This document shows, piece after piece, positions 1-8,989 of a stretch of 58,106 nt of DNA (within the stretch, counting starts at the first letter, position 1; each line of letters opens with the position of its first letter). Position numbers and translations under genes: made by a program. Source of the DNA: Synergistaceae bacterium. GTDB lineage: Bacteria; Synergistota; Synergistia; Synergistales; Synergistaceae. A model generated the notes under the pieces. The model ran no database searches and was not told where the DNA came from. It saw only the letters and a list, made by a program, of their open reading frames with translations. Location of the stretch: assembly GCA_031268885.1 (NCBI GenBank), contig JAIRWR010000039.1, forward strand, positions 1 to 58,106, written 5' to 3'.

Positions 1-1
1 T

Positions 2-592
2 TGTTTGAAAACTAGGCCGCCTCTTAAACTGAGGCTACCTGTGAAAACTTTAGTTTTTATAGGTAGCCTCTGGCCCAAGAGTAATATTGAAGCCGTAGAA
101 TGGCTGCTGGATAACATTATACCCTGTTACCTCGATGTTCAGTTTATCATAGGCGGAACAAGACCGAGCGAGCAACTTATGAGCAAGATTAAGTTATATA
201 AAAATGTTTTATTGCACTCCGACTTTGCGGATATTTCGGACATCGTGCCACGCAATGCTCTCTTCCTTTCGCCCACGTTCCGCGGCGCTGGAATGAAAGT
301 GAAAATTGCCGAGGCGTTATTGCTTGGATTGCCTATTGCCGGCACGGACGAAAGTTTTGTCGGGTATGATGAAGTTATGTCGCTCGACGGCATATTTCTC
401 GCAAACAACGCGCAGGAATTCAAGAGCGCGATAGACAAATATTTAACTATGAGCGACGATGAGTTAGCGAAGATTGAAACGCAGAACAGAGAGGCGTTCC
501 TGAAATACTACGAGTACGGCAGAGCGGAAAGAGAGTATGAGAGAGTGTTGGATTCAATGATGTCAGATGTCCGCGAAGAAAATGATAAATGA
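2..592 (+). CDS. Glycosyltransferase family 4/1, C-terminal part (5' cut by window edge)
   Basis: The frame is open to the left edge, so the N-terminal half lies outside the window and the TTG at position 5 need not be the true start. What is visible is the nucleotide-sugar-binding Rossmann half of a GT-B glycosyltransferase: the stretch VFIGSLWPKSNIEAVEWL, then IIGG, then FRGAGMKVKIAEALLLGLP with the acceptor/donor-site glutamate pattern, and a final helix that folds back. Such enzymes move a sugar from a nucleotide donor to a lipid-linked or polymer acceptor on the cytoplasmic face. It opens a cluster with a polymerase, flippase and further transferases, which points to surface-polysaccharide assembly. 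Donor and linkage cannot be read from the sequence. Confidence 0.85.
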   Translation, partial: CLKTRPPLKLRLPVKTLVFIGSLWPKSNIEAVEWLLDNIIPCYLDVQFIIGGTRPSEQLMSKIKLYKNVLLHSDFADISDIVPRNALFLSPTFRGAGMKVKIAEALLLGLPIAGTDESFVGYDEVMSLDGIFLANNAQEFKSAIDKYLTMSDDELAKIETQNREAFLKYYEYGRAEREYERVLDSMMSDVREENDK

Positions 593-640
593 TATTGAGA
601 ATGTTACGCGAATTAAAGCAAGTCACACATGTGATAACTG

Positions 641-1933
641 ATGTTTAATTTTGCGGTAGTCGTTTTTCTTATCCAAGCAACAATGAAAGATATAGTGGAT
701 ATATGCTTTCCTGAAGGCATATTTATGATCGTTAAAATCATAGCTTTCAGTAATGCTGTTTTTTTGTGGGCGTTTATGCACTTGCAAAAGAAAATTGAGC
801 TGACACGACTTGAAGTATACTGGTTGGTATTTGCTGTTGCCATTCTATTATACAACAACGGTGACATCCAAAATGGCGAATGGCCCAGCGCGGTATTTTC
901 CACCGCGACTATTGTCTTGATGATAGTTTTAACTTGCACAAAAGGCTGGATTGATGTTTTTATGGGGACGCTAAAGATTTTTACCATGATAAACGCTATC
1001 GCGACAATACTATTTTTCATTTTTCCTGAATTATATAATGCCTATGAACCATTAATATTTAAGATAAGTAAAGGCCTTTATACTGCCGGATATACTGCTG
1101 GGATAACAAATCATTATTCATTAAATGGAGTTATTCTATCACTAGGCAGCATTCTCTGTTTTGCTGAATTATTATCAAGGAAAAAGGGTAAATTCGAGAC
1201 TATTATCTTCTTCTTTATAGAATTTTTGGCTTTAATTCTCACCACAAAGAGAGCTCATTTTCTTTTTGCAATAGTAGCTATGAGCGCTATATACTTTCTG
1301 CTAAATCGTAAATTTACTACTGCATTAAAAATTATTCTTGGTATGTTTGCTGCCTGCGGGTTATTGTTATTTCTTTCAAATTTCATTCCTGAACTCGGAT
1401 TTGTTATAAATCGATTCTTTGGACAAAGGGACATATCTAGCGGAAGATTTAATATATACAAAGTTGGGTTTAAAATGTTTAGTGAGTCGCCTATATTCGG
1501 ACACGGTTGGAATCAGTTTATATATACATATACAAGCCGTTACCTTGCCCTGCTTATGATTGGAGAGGGTTATACCTATATTCAGATGCATAATGTCTAT
1601 TTGCAGCTTCTTTACGAGGTAGGAATTGTTGGATTTATCCTTGTTGTCTCTCTGCTTGTTAATACCTTAATACATTCAATAAGGTTTCAAAAAAAATTCT
1701 ATATAGACATAAAAAAAATGTCGGAGCGTGAAAATAAATATCTGATTTTTTCAATAGCTTACCAAATATTCTTTCTATGTTATTGTATCACCGGCAATCC
1801 TCTATATGACGCAGTGGTATATATTCCCTATTTCTTTAGTTGTGGAATATATTTTACAATTTTTAAACGGTATTCACGCACATTCGTGTTACATAGCGCC
1901 AAAACCAAATTGCTAAAGCCTTACTCGCGCTGA
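641..1933 (+). CDS. Wzy/O-antigen ligase-type polysaccharide polymerase, multispanning
   Basis: About 430 residues, dominated by some ten hydrophobic segments, with one larger polar loop around residues 245-315 holding RDISSGRFNIYKVG, GHGWNQF and later MHNVYLQLLYEVG. The GRxxIY...GxGW...HNxYLxxLxExG pattern is typical of the Wzy_C/O-antigen ligase superfamily, which joins undecaprenyl-linked repeat units (or ligates them to an acceptor) in the inner membrane facing outward. The ATG at 641 lacks a good ribosome site; an ATG at 725 preceded by GAAGG is an alternative. It follows a GT4 gene and precedes an acyltransferase. AT-rich like its neighbours. Polymerase rather than ligase is inferred from the co-resident flippase. 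Confidence 0.8.
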   Translation: MFNFAVVVFLIQATMKDIVDICFPEGIFMIVKIIAFSNAVFLWAFMHLQKKIELTRLEVYWLVFAVAILLYNNGDIQNGEWPSAVFSTATIVLMIVLTCTKGWIDVFMGTLKIFTMINAIATILFFIFPELYNAYEPLIFKISKGLYTAGYTAGITNHYSLNGVILSLGSILCFAELLSRKKGKFETIIFFFIEFLALILTTKRAHFLFAIVAMSAIYFLLNRKFTTALKIILGMFAACGLLLFLSNFIPELGFVINRFFGQRDISSGRFNIYKVGFKMFSESPIFGHGWNQFIYTYTSRYLALLMIGEGYTYIQMHNVYLQLLYEVGIVGFILVVSLLVNTLIHSIRFQKKFYIDIKKMSERENKYLIFSIAYQIFFLCYCITGNPLYDAVVYIPYFFSCGIYFTIFKRYSRTFVLHSAKTKLLKPYSR

Positions 1934-1968
1934 TTGAAAGATCCTTATGGAATAGGAGGGAACAGCGG

Positions 1969-2514
1969 TTGAAAAACATATTTAAAAAAATCGTCACAGG
2001 CTTGGGTTATGTATTTTTGAACTACTTTGTTAACTGTATTCCCGCATATTGGATTCGAAGATTATTTTATCAACTAGCTGGAATGAAAATCGGCAAAGGT
2101 TCACGGTTGGCGATGAAAGTAATTGTCTTTTATCCGTGGAAAATCAGAATCGGTGAGAACACAATGATAAACGAGTATACTGTCTTAGACGGTCGCGGAC
2201 ATCTTGAGATCGGCGACAATGTCTCCATTTCGATGTTTTCAATTATATACTCCGCATCGCATAAAACACATTCAGATACATTGGAGTATTTCAAAGCCCA
2301 AGTTACGATTTGCGATAATGTTTGGGTTGGCGCGAGGGGTATCGTGTTACCGGGTTCCACTCTATCTAAAGGGACAATTTTAGCGGCGGGCAGTTCTTTC
2401 ACAGGAACGACAGATGAAAACGGGATATATGCGGGCATTCCCGCTACTTTTAGGAAAAAGCGAAACATCAGCGATGCTTACCACTTGGATAAGCATTCAT
2501 ACTTTTTCAAGTAG
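1969..2514 (+). CDS. Hexapeptide-repeat acyltransferase (WcaF/LbetaH type)
   Basis: 181 residues. A TTG start at 1969 sits 10 bases after AGGAGG. The middle and C-terminal parts show the left-handed beta-helix pattern of hexapeptide transferases: IGENTMINEYTVLDGRG, IGDNVSIS, then the catalytic-type histidine in ASHKTHSD, and VWVGARGIVLPGSTLSKGTI. Enzymes of this shape acetylate a sugar hydroxyl or amine using acetyl-CoA in the cytoplasm. The hydrophobic N-terminus (about residues 10-30) may sit on the membrane. Its stop abuts the next glycosyltransferase. Likely decorates the repeat unit made by this cluster; the acceptor sugar is unknown. Confidence 0.85.
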   Translation: MKNIFKKIVTGLGYVFLNYFVNCIPAYWIRRLFYQLAGMKIGKGSRLAMKVIVFYPWKIRIGENTMINEYTVLDGRGHLEIGDNVSISMFSIIYSASHKTHSDTLEYFKAQVTICDNVWVGARGIVLPGSTLSKGTILAAGSSFTGTTDENGIYAGIPATFRKKRNISDAYHLDKHSYFFK

Positions 2515-2523
2515 GTGGAGATT

Positions 2524-3666
2524 TTGAAGAAAATAAGGGTATTGCAGCTATTTCAATACAGTCTCACAAACAGTGGTGTTGACACTGTTATTAAAGGCAT
2601 ATCCTCTCAATTTGATAAGGAACTATTCACAATGGATCTTCTGACCGCGGGACAAGTATTAAATAAATCGTTGAGAGTATTTCTCAAAAACAGCGAAGTA
2701 AAATATCATGAGCTAAACTTGCTTAAAAACGAAAACGGCAAGGGCTCGGTGTTGTACCGGGCTTTCGTAAAGCCGATAAAGATATACCGCGCGGTGAGAA
2801 GATTTTTAAAGAATTCAAAATATGACGTTGTGCATATTCATTATGGAACAATCCTTGCAACAGCCGCTTTAATAGCGGCCGCGCAAGGCAACCGCAAAAG
2901 AATCATCTTACACGCCCACATATCAGACAAAACAAGCGTAAGGCATGAAATTCTAAAATATCTCACTTGGTTTTGGTATAACAGAGTGCCTGACTATTAC
3001 TTCTCCTGCTCGGAGGCGGCAGCCAACTACACTTTCAATGAGAATATAATTATGCAGGATAATTTCAAAGTATTGAAATCGCTCATAAACATTAGCGGAT
3101 TTTCTTTTGATACGGAAATAAGAAGAAGTATACGAGCCAATTTGTGCTTGGACGATAGATTTATCGTCGGAATGATTGGAAGAATATGCTACGAAAAAAA
3201 TAATCTATTCGCTCTGGAAATATTCAGAGAAATTCAGAGGCGTGAGCCAACCGCTGTATTCTTAATCGTCGGAGAAGGTGAAGATGAACGCGCAATGAGA
3301 GAAAAAGTAGTGAAATACAATCTGCGGAACGCGGTAATCTTTTATGGCGTGACGGACAGGGTGAGCGAACTCTATCAAGCTATCGACGTCCTCTTGTTCC
3401 CGTCAAATTTTGAAGGTCTGGGGCTTGTGGCTATAGAGGCGCAGAGCGCGGGATTACCTGTTATAGCATCAACAAATGTTCCGAAAGAAGTTGAGTGTAC
3501 GCGGTTGATTCGATTCTTGTCCCTTGGGCAACCTATATCGGATTGGGCGGAGACGGCACTGGAATTTCGTGATTTTGACCGCAGAGACACAAGCGAAGCC
3601 GTGAAAAATGACGGTTGGGATATAGCGAGTCTCAAACAAATACTAACCGAAGCCTATTCAATCTGA
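2524..3666 (+). CDS. Glycosyltransferase family 4 (GT-B)
   Basis: About 380 residues. I take the TTG at 2524 as start because AGGTG at 2513-2517 gives six-base spacing and the product begins MKKIRVLQLFQYS; a GTG at 2515 in the same frame is the alternative. Both GT-B halves are present: an N-terminal acceptor domain with HIHYGTILATAA, and a C-terminal domain with VGMIGRICYEKNN, IVGEGEDE and FPSNFEGLGLVAIEAQSAG, which carries the EX7E donor-binding signature. It presumably adds one sugar of the repeat unit at the cytoplasmic face. It follows the acyltransferase without a gap and the pyruvyl transferase begins 9 bases downstream. Confidence 0.88.
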   Translation: MKKIRVLQLFQYSLTNSGVDTVIKGISSQFDKELFTMDLLTAGQVLNKSLRVFLKNSEVKYHELNLLKNENGKGSVLYRAFVKPIKIYRAVRRFLKNSKYDVVHIHYGTILATAALIAAAQGNRKRIILHAHISDKTSVRHEILKYLTWFWYNRVPDYYFSCSEAAANYTFNENIIMQDNFKVLKSLINISGFSFDTEIRRSIRANLCLDDRFIVGMIGRICYEKNNLFALEIFREIQRREPTAVFLIVGEGEDERAMREKVVKYNLRNAVIFYGVTDRVSELYQAIDVLLFPSNFEGLGLVAIEAQSAGLPVIASTNVPKEVECTRLIRFLSLGQPISDWAETALEFRDFDRRDTSEAVKNDGWDIASLKQILTEAYSI

Positions 3667-3675
3667 GGTGTGAGA

Positions 3676-4800
3676 ATGAACAGAATTGGCATACTCACCT
3701 TTGTACGAGAGCGGAATGTGGGAGCATCCCTTCAGGCATACGCGCTTCAGCACTTTTTCAGAGAGATAACCGGCAATCAAATCCACATCGAAAACATTGA
3801 TTATTCTTTCAAGTCGGGTGAGCTCGAGTGGCCGAAACTTATCAACAAGGCTATCCGCGGTCTGAAAACCCTGAAAGGTAGAATTTGTAATCCAAATTCT
3901 TTCAAAGCATTCACGAATTTTATTAATGATAATATTGGTTTGAGCGAGCATAAATATACGACAAAAAACATCATAGGATTACGGGATTATTATGATGCCG
4001 TCATAGCCGGCAGCGACCAAGTGTGGAATGGCGATATTGCGGATAAGAGTATCAATGATTTTCTCTTAAATTTTTGCGGTCGATGCCTAAAGTTTTCATA
4101 CGCCGCGAGCTTTGGGTTTGAAAGCACTTTTAATAAATACAAAGATGTTATTCTGCCACAGCTCAAAACATACAGCGCAATATCTCTCAGAGAGCCGATC
4201 GGAAAAGATGAAATCAGGGACTACACAGGACTTGTTCCGGCAATAAACATTGACCCAACTTTACTCTTATCTGAGAATGACTATTCGAGGTTCCTTGACA
4301 GAGCTTATATTCCGCATGAGAGATATATCTTCTTTTACGCGGTAATGCGGCACAATAATATGATTGACTTTGTTAGCGAATTGCAAAGGCAAACAAAGCT
4401 GCCGGTCGTCTTTTGTACCGCGTATAAAAGCGCTGATTTCTCAAAGCTAAAAGACGCCGTTCAAGTAAAGGGAATACACCCCAAGCAATTCCTTAGTCTA
4501 GTCCACAGTGCGGATTACGTCTGTACAACATCGTTTCATGGCACCGCTTTTTCGATTATTTTCAACAAAATGTTCTTTGTAGAACTCAAGTGCTCAAGTG
4601 GATTTAATTACCGAAGTGAAAATTTAATAAAAAACTTGGGGTTAGCAGGCAGAGTTATCGATGGAAACAAAACTGACCTTGACGCGGGGATTGATTATCG
4701 CGCGGTTCTTGAAAAGCTACAATCCCTCCGTGATGAAGCGCGGCAGTATTTAGAATCAATTGTTGATATTGTATCGGAGCGTAACGCCGCTCAATCTTGA
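3676..4800 (+). CDS. Polysaccharide pyruvyl transferase family protein
   Basis: 374 residues from the ATG at 3676, five bases after GAGGTG; a GTG at 3670 is also in frame. Family features are the N-terminal GILTF...NVGASLQAYALQHF segment, the AGSDQVWNGDI motif near residue 110, a central IDPTLLL, and the C-terminal VCTTSFHGTAFSIIFNK motif typical of CsaB/WcaK-like enzymes. These transfer pyruvate from phosphoenolpyruvate to sugar hydroxyls, giving acidic ketals on exopolysaccharide or cell-wall polymers. In many clusters this family is paired with an FrhB-type iron-sulfur protein, as here. Target sugar unknown. Confidence 0.88.
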   Translation: MNRIGILTFVRERNVGASLQAYALQHFFREITGNQIHIENIDYSFKSGELEWPKLINKAIRGLKTLKGRICNPNSFKAFTNFINDNIGLSEHKYTTKNIIGLRDYYDAVIAGSDQVWNGDIADKSINDFLLNFCGRCLKFSYAASFGFESTFNKYKDVILPQLKTYSAISLREPIGKDEIRDYTGLVPAINIDPTLLLSENDYSRFLDRAYIPHERYIFFYAVMRHNNMIDFVSELQRQTKLPVVFCTAYKSADFSKLKDAVQVKGIHPKQFLSLVHSADYVCTTSFHGTAFSIIFNKMFFVELKCSSGFNYRSENLIKNLGLAGRVIDGNKTDLDAGIDYRAVLEKLQSLRDEARQYLESIVDIVSERNAAQS

Positions 4801-4980
4801 AAAATACATCTTGCTCGGGTAGTCTAAATCATGCGCACTGAGACCGGTCAGGAGGAAGTTGCGAAGACAATCCAGGAATTCGGCGCCAGCGGGAAGGAAT
4901 GGAGGTTGATCCTGACGCCAAGATCTATTACAAGCAGTTATGATACGGTGATATGTAAATCGTAAGATGGGGTGGAGATA

Positions 4981-6204
4981 TTGGAATCAGTCTTTTTAAA
5001 TAAAAATTTATGTTGTGGGTGTGGCGTGTGCGGGCAACTCTGTCCAACGGACGCGATCAGAATGAATCCAGATCAGAATGGTTTCTTTTATCCTCTGATT
5101 GATCCAAATAAGTGTGTTGACTGCGGTTCATGCAGCGCGTCCTGTTCGTTCGGCAGACCTTTGCAACCGTCGCGGAAACAGTCTGTATATGCCGCAAAGC
5201 TAGAGGACGTTGAAGAGAGGATGAAAAGCCAATCGGGCGGAGTTTTTTTTGCTCTTGCCAAAAAGATTCTCTCTGAAGGTGGAGTCGTATATGGAGCTGG
5301 GATGGCAGACGACCTAACTGTGCGTCATATGCGAGCTGAGACTCTCGCGGAGTTGGAAACTTTGCGAATGTCCAAATATGTGCAGAGCGATATGAATGGC
5401 ATATTTACAAAAATCGGCGAAGATTTACAATTGAACAAGCAGGTTCTTTTTAGCGGGACTCCGTGTCAGATAGATGCCTTTAACTCATTCACTAAAAATA
5501 AAAATATTGATACTTCAAATTATTATAGCATAGATTTAATATGTTTTGGAGTTGCTTCTCCGAAATTATATGATGATTACCTGAATTATACTCAACAGAG
5601 ATATTCAAAAATTCCACTGGAGAAATTTATATTTCGGGATAAATTAAGTAATGGTTGGCATGGATGTGTTGAGAAAATAATTTTTTCTAAAACTGGAGAA
5701 AATATTTATTATTCAACCATATATGCTAATATTTTTTTTAGCCTTGTAGGACATAGGGCCTCATGTTTTAGTTGCCCATACGCCAAAACTGAACGCTGTT
5801 CTGATATAACTATCGGTGATTTTTGGGGAATAGAGGAAGCAATACCGGATTTTTGGGATGAAACAGGCGTATCAGCGATAATTATCAACACTTCAAAAGG
5901 TGAGGTCTTATTTCATGATTTATCGGGTTTATTAGTACGTGAGAGTAATATTGCCGACTGTAGCAAAAAACAGAAATGTTTGACGGGAGGATTTGACGCG
6001 CCGCGTGATTATGACGCTTTTTGGAGAGATTATCACAGATATGGGTTTGAATATGTATCTCGAAAGTACGGAAAGAATGATTGGCGACATAAAGTATTAA
6101 GAAAACTAAAATACGCAATCAAAAAAACTCTTATTCTATTTTTTCCAGCTCAATTAATTTATAAAATAAAACACGGTATAAAAAAACTCAGGCGGCAAGG
6201 TTAA
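4981..6204 (+). CDS. FrhB-type coenzyme F420 hydrogenase/dehydrogenase beta-subunit family, 2x[4Fe-4S]
   Basis: 407 residues from the TTG at 4981, placed six bases after GGGGTG; a GTG at 4972 is the alternative. The N-terminus holds two full ferredoxin motifs, CX2CX2CX3C at Cys11-14-17-21 and again at Cys45-48-51-55. An FrhB N-domain follows (KSQSGGVFFALAKKIL, then LFSGTPCQIDAF) and an FrhB C-domain with CFSCPYAKTERCSDITIGDFWG. Members inside polysaccharide clusters are not hydrogenases and are thought to act in redox modification of sugars, often beside pyruvyl transferases. Which flavin or deazaflavin is used cannot be told. The 180 bases upstream hold only a short frame with no recognisable product. 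Confidence 0.87.
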   Translation: MESVFLNKNLCCGCGVCGQLCPTDAIRMNPDQNGFFYPLIDPNKCVDCGSCSASCSFGRPLQPSRKQSVYAAKLEDVEERMKSQSGGVFFALAKKILSEGGVVYGAGMADDLTVRHMRAETLAELETLRMSKYVQSDMNGIFTKIGEDLQLNKQVLFSGTPCQIDAFNSFTKNKNIDTSNYYSIDLICFGVASPKLYDDYLNYTQQRYSKIPLEKFIFRDKLSNGWHGCVEKIIFSKTGENIYYSTIYANIFFSLVGHRASCFSCPYAKTERCSDITIGDFWGIEEAIPDFWDETGVSAIIINTSKGEVLFHDLSGLLVRESNIADCSKKQKCLTGGFDAPRDYDAFWRDYHRYGFEYVSRKYGKNDWRHKVLRKLKYAIKKTLILFFPAQLIYKIKHGIKKLRRQG

Positions 6205-6250
6205 TATTATTATTTTATCTGATTATTTTCCGAGAAGATTACTCTTATCG

Positions 6251-7531
6251 ATGATATCTTTAATCAAAAAACGCTTAGCCAGACACTTAGCGTTTTATGT
6301 CTTTTTTTCTTTTTTAAATAAAGGACTGTCATTTCTCTTGATTCCATTGTTCACGAGGTATCTATCCCCGAAGGATTATGGTGTTTACGCTCTCTTTCTT
6401 ACCGGACTGCTTATATCTGAACCTTTTCTTTCTTTTTGTAGCGAATATGCGATAGGAAATGTTTATTATAAGCAATCCCAGTATTCAATTCGTGAATATG
6501 TGGGCACCTTATTGATCTTATGTATTGGTTTCTTTATTATTCAGATTACATGCCTTGGAACAGTCATATTTGCCGTAAAAAGCTTTGTTATTCCAAAGTA
6601 TTTTTTACTGGTACCAATAGTGGCGATGTCCTCTATAATGCTCAATACTCTTGGCTGGATGTGGCAGATGACCGAAAGGCCTATATCATACGGTATATTC
6701 AACTCTTGTTATATTTCATTAAATCTATTCTTTCAGATTATAGTTCTAGTTTTTTTTAAATTAGGGTTAATCGGCATTTTGTACTCTCAGACAATATTAG
6801 CTGTAATAAATATTTTTGCTGGAGTCTATATATTGATAAGGAACAAGTGGCTTAGTTTTTGCTTTAATAAGGAGTGCTTAAAATTTGGATTGAAATTTGG
6901 GATGGGTTATATTCCAAATCTTTTGGCTATGAGAGTGAACGATTCGATTGGAAAATTATTTGTGACGCAAAAATTTGATTTAGTATCAACTGGAATATAT
7001 TCACTGGGTCAAAAGCTAGGCATGGTCGTAAATGTATATAGCATGTCCTTTATTAGCGCGTATAGACCATGGCTGTTCAAAAAATTGTCAGCTGTTGATT
7101 GTCTTGACAAGAGAAAGATAGCTCTCTCAATTGCATTTGCGTATATCTCTATAACCTTATTTGCGTTTGCTGGTAGTTTATGCGTATATTTTTTAAGCGA
7201 TATCTTCTTGGGGAAAAATTTCAAAGGCGCGCTTGCTTACGTCCTGTGGTCCGCCTCCGCTTACGCAATAAATGGCTTATATGGAATAATAGCACAATTC
7301 ATCTATTACACAGGTAAGTCATGGATCCTGTCGTTTCACACTATATTCGCGACTTGTTTGAACGCGTTCTTAACTTTTTTATTTCTAAATAAATTCGGCA
7401 TGATCGGCGCGGCGTATGCTCCGACCATAGCCTGGACAGCGACGCTCATACTCGCTGTTTTTGTTACCTTGAAATTATGGAAAAATAGATTATCTCAACC
7501 TGAATCACACTCAAAGACGCTAGAACTATGA
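6251..7531 (+). CDS. Wzx-type oligosaccharide flippase (MOP superfamily)
   Basis: 426 residues with about twelve hydrophobic helices and little else, the profile of a Wzx/RfbX polysaccharide exporter. The N-terminus FFSFLNKGLSFLLIPLFTRY followed by LSPKDYGVYALF is the characteristic first helix-loop of the family, and GMIGAAYAPTIAW near the end matches its last helices. It would flip the undecaprenyl-linked repeat unit across the inner membrane for the polymerase at 641-1933. The ATG at 6251 has a poor ribosome site. Last gene of the AT-rich cluster; composition becomes GC-richer about 300 bases downstream. Confidence 0.87.
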   Translation: MISLIKKRLARHLAFYVFFSFLNKGLSFLLIPLFTRYLSPKDYGVYALFLTGLLISEPFLSFCSEYAIGNVYYKQSQYSIREYVGTLLILCIGFFIIQITCLGTVIFAVKSFVIPKYFLLVPIVAMSSIMLNTLGWMWQMTERPISYGIFNSCYISLNLFFQIIVLVFFKLGLIGILYSQTILAVINIFAGVYILIRNKWLSFCFNKECLKFGLKFGMGYIPNLLAMRVNDSIGKLFVTQKFDLVSTGIYSLGQKLGMVVNVYSMSFISAYRPWLFKKLSAVDCLDKRKIALSIAFAYISITLFAFAGSLCVYFLSDIFLGKNFKGALAYVLWSASAYAINGLYGIIAQFIYYTGKSWILSFHTIFATCLNAFLTFLFLNKFGMIGAAYAPTIAWTATLILAVFVTLKLWKNRLSQPESHSKTLEL

Positions 7532-7872
7532 GAGTCTCTCTCCTGACGTCATAATCGCGGTATATCACCGACGTCTGTGAGACGCCAAAATCTCCCCCTC
7601 CTCATTCAATAACGCGCTGTTCATTTTTTCCGTTTTTCGAAGCAGCTCACTGTCATACATCGTGGCTTCGTTGACAGCCAGGTTTGAGACATTATAATTG
7701 TTTCAGGGAAGCGCTGTTTAAATCGTCAAAATGAGACTTTGGCGTCTTGGAGTGTGGTCACTCTCAGGGTTTGAGCCTTTACCTTTTGGGTGCTTGAAAT
7801 GAATCAGCGCCTTCCCGGGCATTGCGTGTTCTGATGATTCGATGTTTTTTCGCGAGAATGAGGAGGGTGACA
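7532..7872. other. 341-base gap with a short minus-strand coding remnant (7702-7565)
   Basis: No complete gene is visible. On the minus strand a 45-codon frame runs between two stops (7702 to 7565) and reads like protein, with a charged segment SELLRKTEKMNSALLNEEGE and an arginine-rich end. It has no start codon with a ribosome site and I do not recognise it. It could be the tail of a deleted gene at the junction between the polysaccharide cluster and the older chromosome. The AGGAGGG at 7861-7867 belongs to the next gene. Confidence 0.25.
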
Positions 7873-8829
7873 ATGCGATATAAGGACTTTGGCAAGACAG
7901 GTTTGCGGGCGTCCGTTATCTCCGTTGGGACGTGGGGCATCGGCGGAGACGGCTGGGGAGGCGCGGATACGGATAGCTCCATCGGAGCGATCCGGGCCAT
8001 GATCGACAACGGAGTGAATCTGATCGACACAGCGCCGGCTTACGGTTTCGGACATGCCGAGAGGGTGGCGGGAAGGGCGATAAAGGGTTACGACCGCTCG
8101 AAGCTCTTCATATCGACCAAAGTTGGCCTCACATGGCCCGATGGACAAGAAATGTTCAAAAACGCGTCGCGCGCCAACATAATGAGGGAGATAGACGTAT
8201 CCCTGAAAAACCTCAACACAGACTACATCGATCTGTACATCGTGCACTGGCCTGATATCGACACAAAGGCCCCGGCGTCCGAGACCTTCGGAGCCCTCAG
8301 CGAACTGAAGGACAGGGGCAAGATCAGGTTCATCGGAGTGTCGAACTACAGAATAAAACAGATGGAGGAAGGCATAAACTTTGCCCCGATCGATGCCGAT
8401 CAGCCGCAGCATTCGATGATATGCGGCAAGAACGAGGAGACCATGAAGTGGGCGCACGATCACGGCATTGCGAACATGGCATACGGACCGCTCGGAGCAG
8501 GCATCCTGACGGGCCATTACCGCAAGCTTCCGACGTTCGAGCCTGATGACTGGCGCATTCTGTTCTATCCCTTTTTCAAAGAACCGCTCTTCTCCAGATC
8601 GATGGAACTCCTGAAGACGCTCGACGCCATTGCCGCGGACCATGAGTGCCCGGTGTCTCATGTGACTATCAACTGGAGCGCGCAGCATCCCCTCGTCGAT
8701 ACGGCGCTGCTTGGAGTCCGCTCCGCGAAACACGCGGAGGAGAACTGTGCCGCGACTGAGTGGAGCCTGAGTGATGATGAGATCGGCCGCATAAACGCCG
8801 CGATAGACAGGACTGTCAGAAAAGAGTGA
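7873..8829 (+). CDS. Aldo/keto reductase
   Basis: 318 residues from the ATG at 7873, five bases after a perfect AGGAGGG; an upstream GTG would add an arginine-rich tail without family similarity. It is a single TIM-barrel NADPH-dependent oxidoreductase. The catalytic tetrad is in place: Asp52 and Tyr57 in NLIDTAPAYGFGHAE, Lys83 in FISTKVG, and His125 in LYIVHWPD. The cofactor-site segments IGVSNY and LGVRSAKHAEEN are also present. The sequence resembles the YajO/IolS-like subgroup that reduces small aldehydes and sugars. Stands alone between the polysaccharide cluster and the HAD gene; substrate unknown. Confidence 0.92.
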   Translation: MRYKDFGKTGLRASVISVGTWGIGGDGWGGADTDSSIGAIRAMIDNGVNLIDTAPAYGFGHAERVAGRAIKGYDRSKLFISTKVGLTWPDGQEMFKNASRANIMREIDVSLKNLNTDYIDLYIVHWPDIDTKAPASETFGALSELKDRGKIRFIGVSNYRIKQMEEGINFAPIDADQPQHSMICGKNEETMKWAHDHGIANMAYGPLGAGILTGHYRKLPTFEPDDWRILFYPFFKEPLFSRSMELLKTLDAIAADHECPVSHVTINWSAQHPLVDTALLGVRSAKHAEENCAATEWSLSDDEIGRINAAIDRTVRKE

Positions 8830-8989
8830 GACCCAATGATACCGCCCGAGTTTCTGAACGTTAGATGACAGAGGCATGGCAGGGGTCCGTGTATCCTTCG
8901 GCCTGTCGTATGACGCGGTCTGATATGTCCGCCGCGCTGGGAATTCGAATCCTCTCCACGAAGACTGGCTTCCGCGTTGGACTCTCGCC

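Noticed and set aside
4801-4980. Small gene between the pyruvyl transferase and FrhB genes (ATG at 4831)
   Set aside because: The 44-codon frame has no ribosome site and no recognisable product, and another frame looks equally protein-like, so I treat it as non-coding or a decayed scrap.
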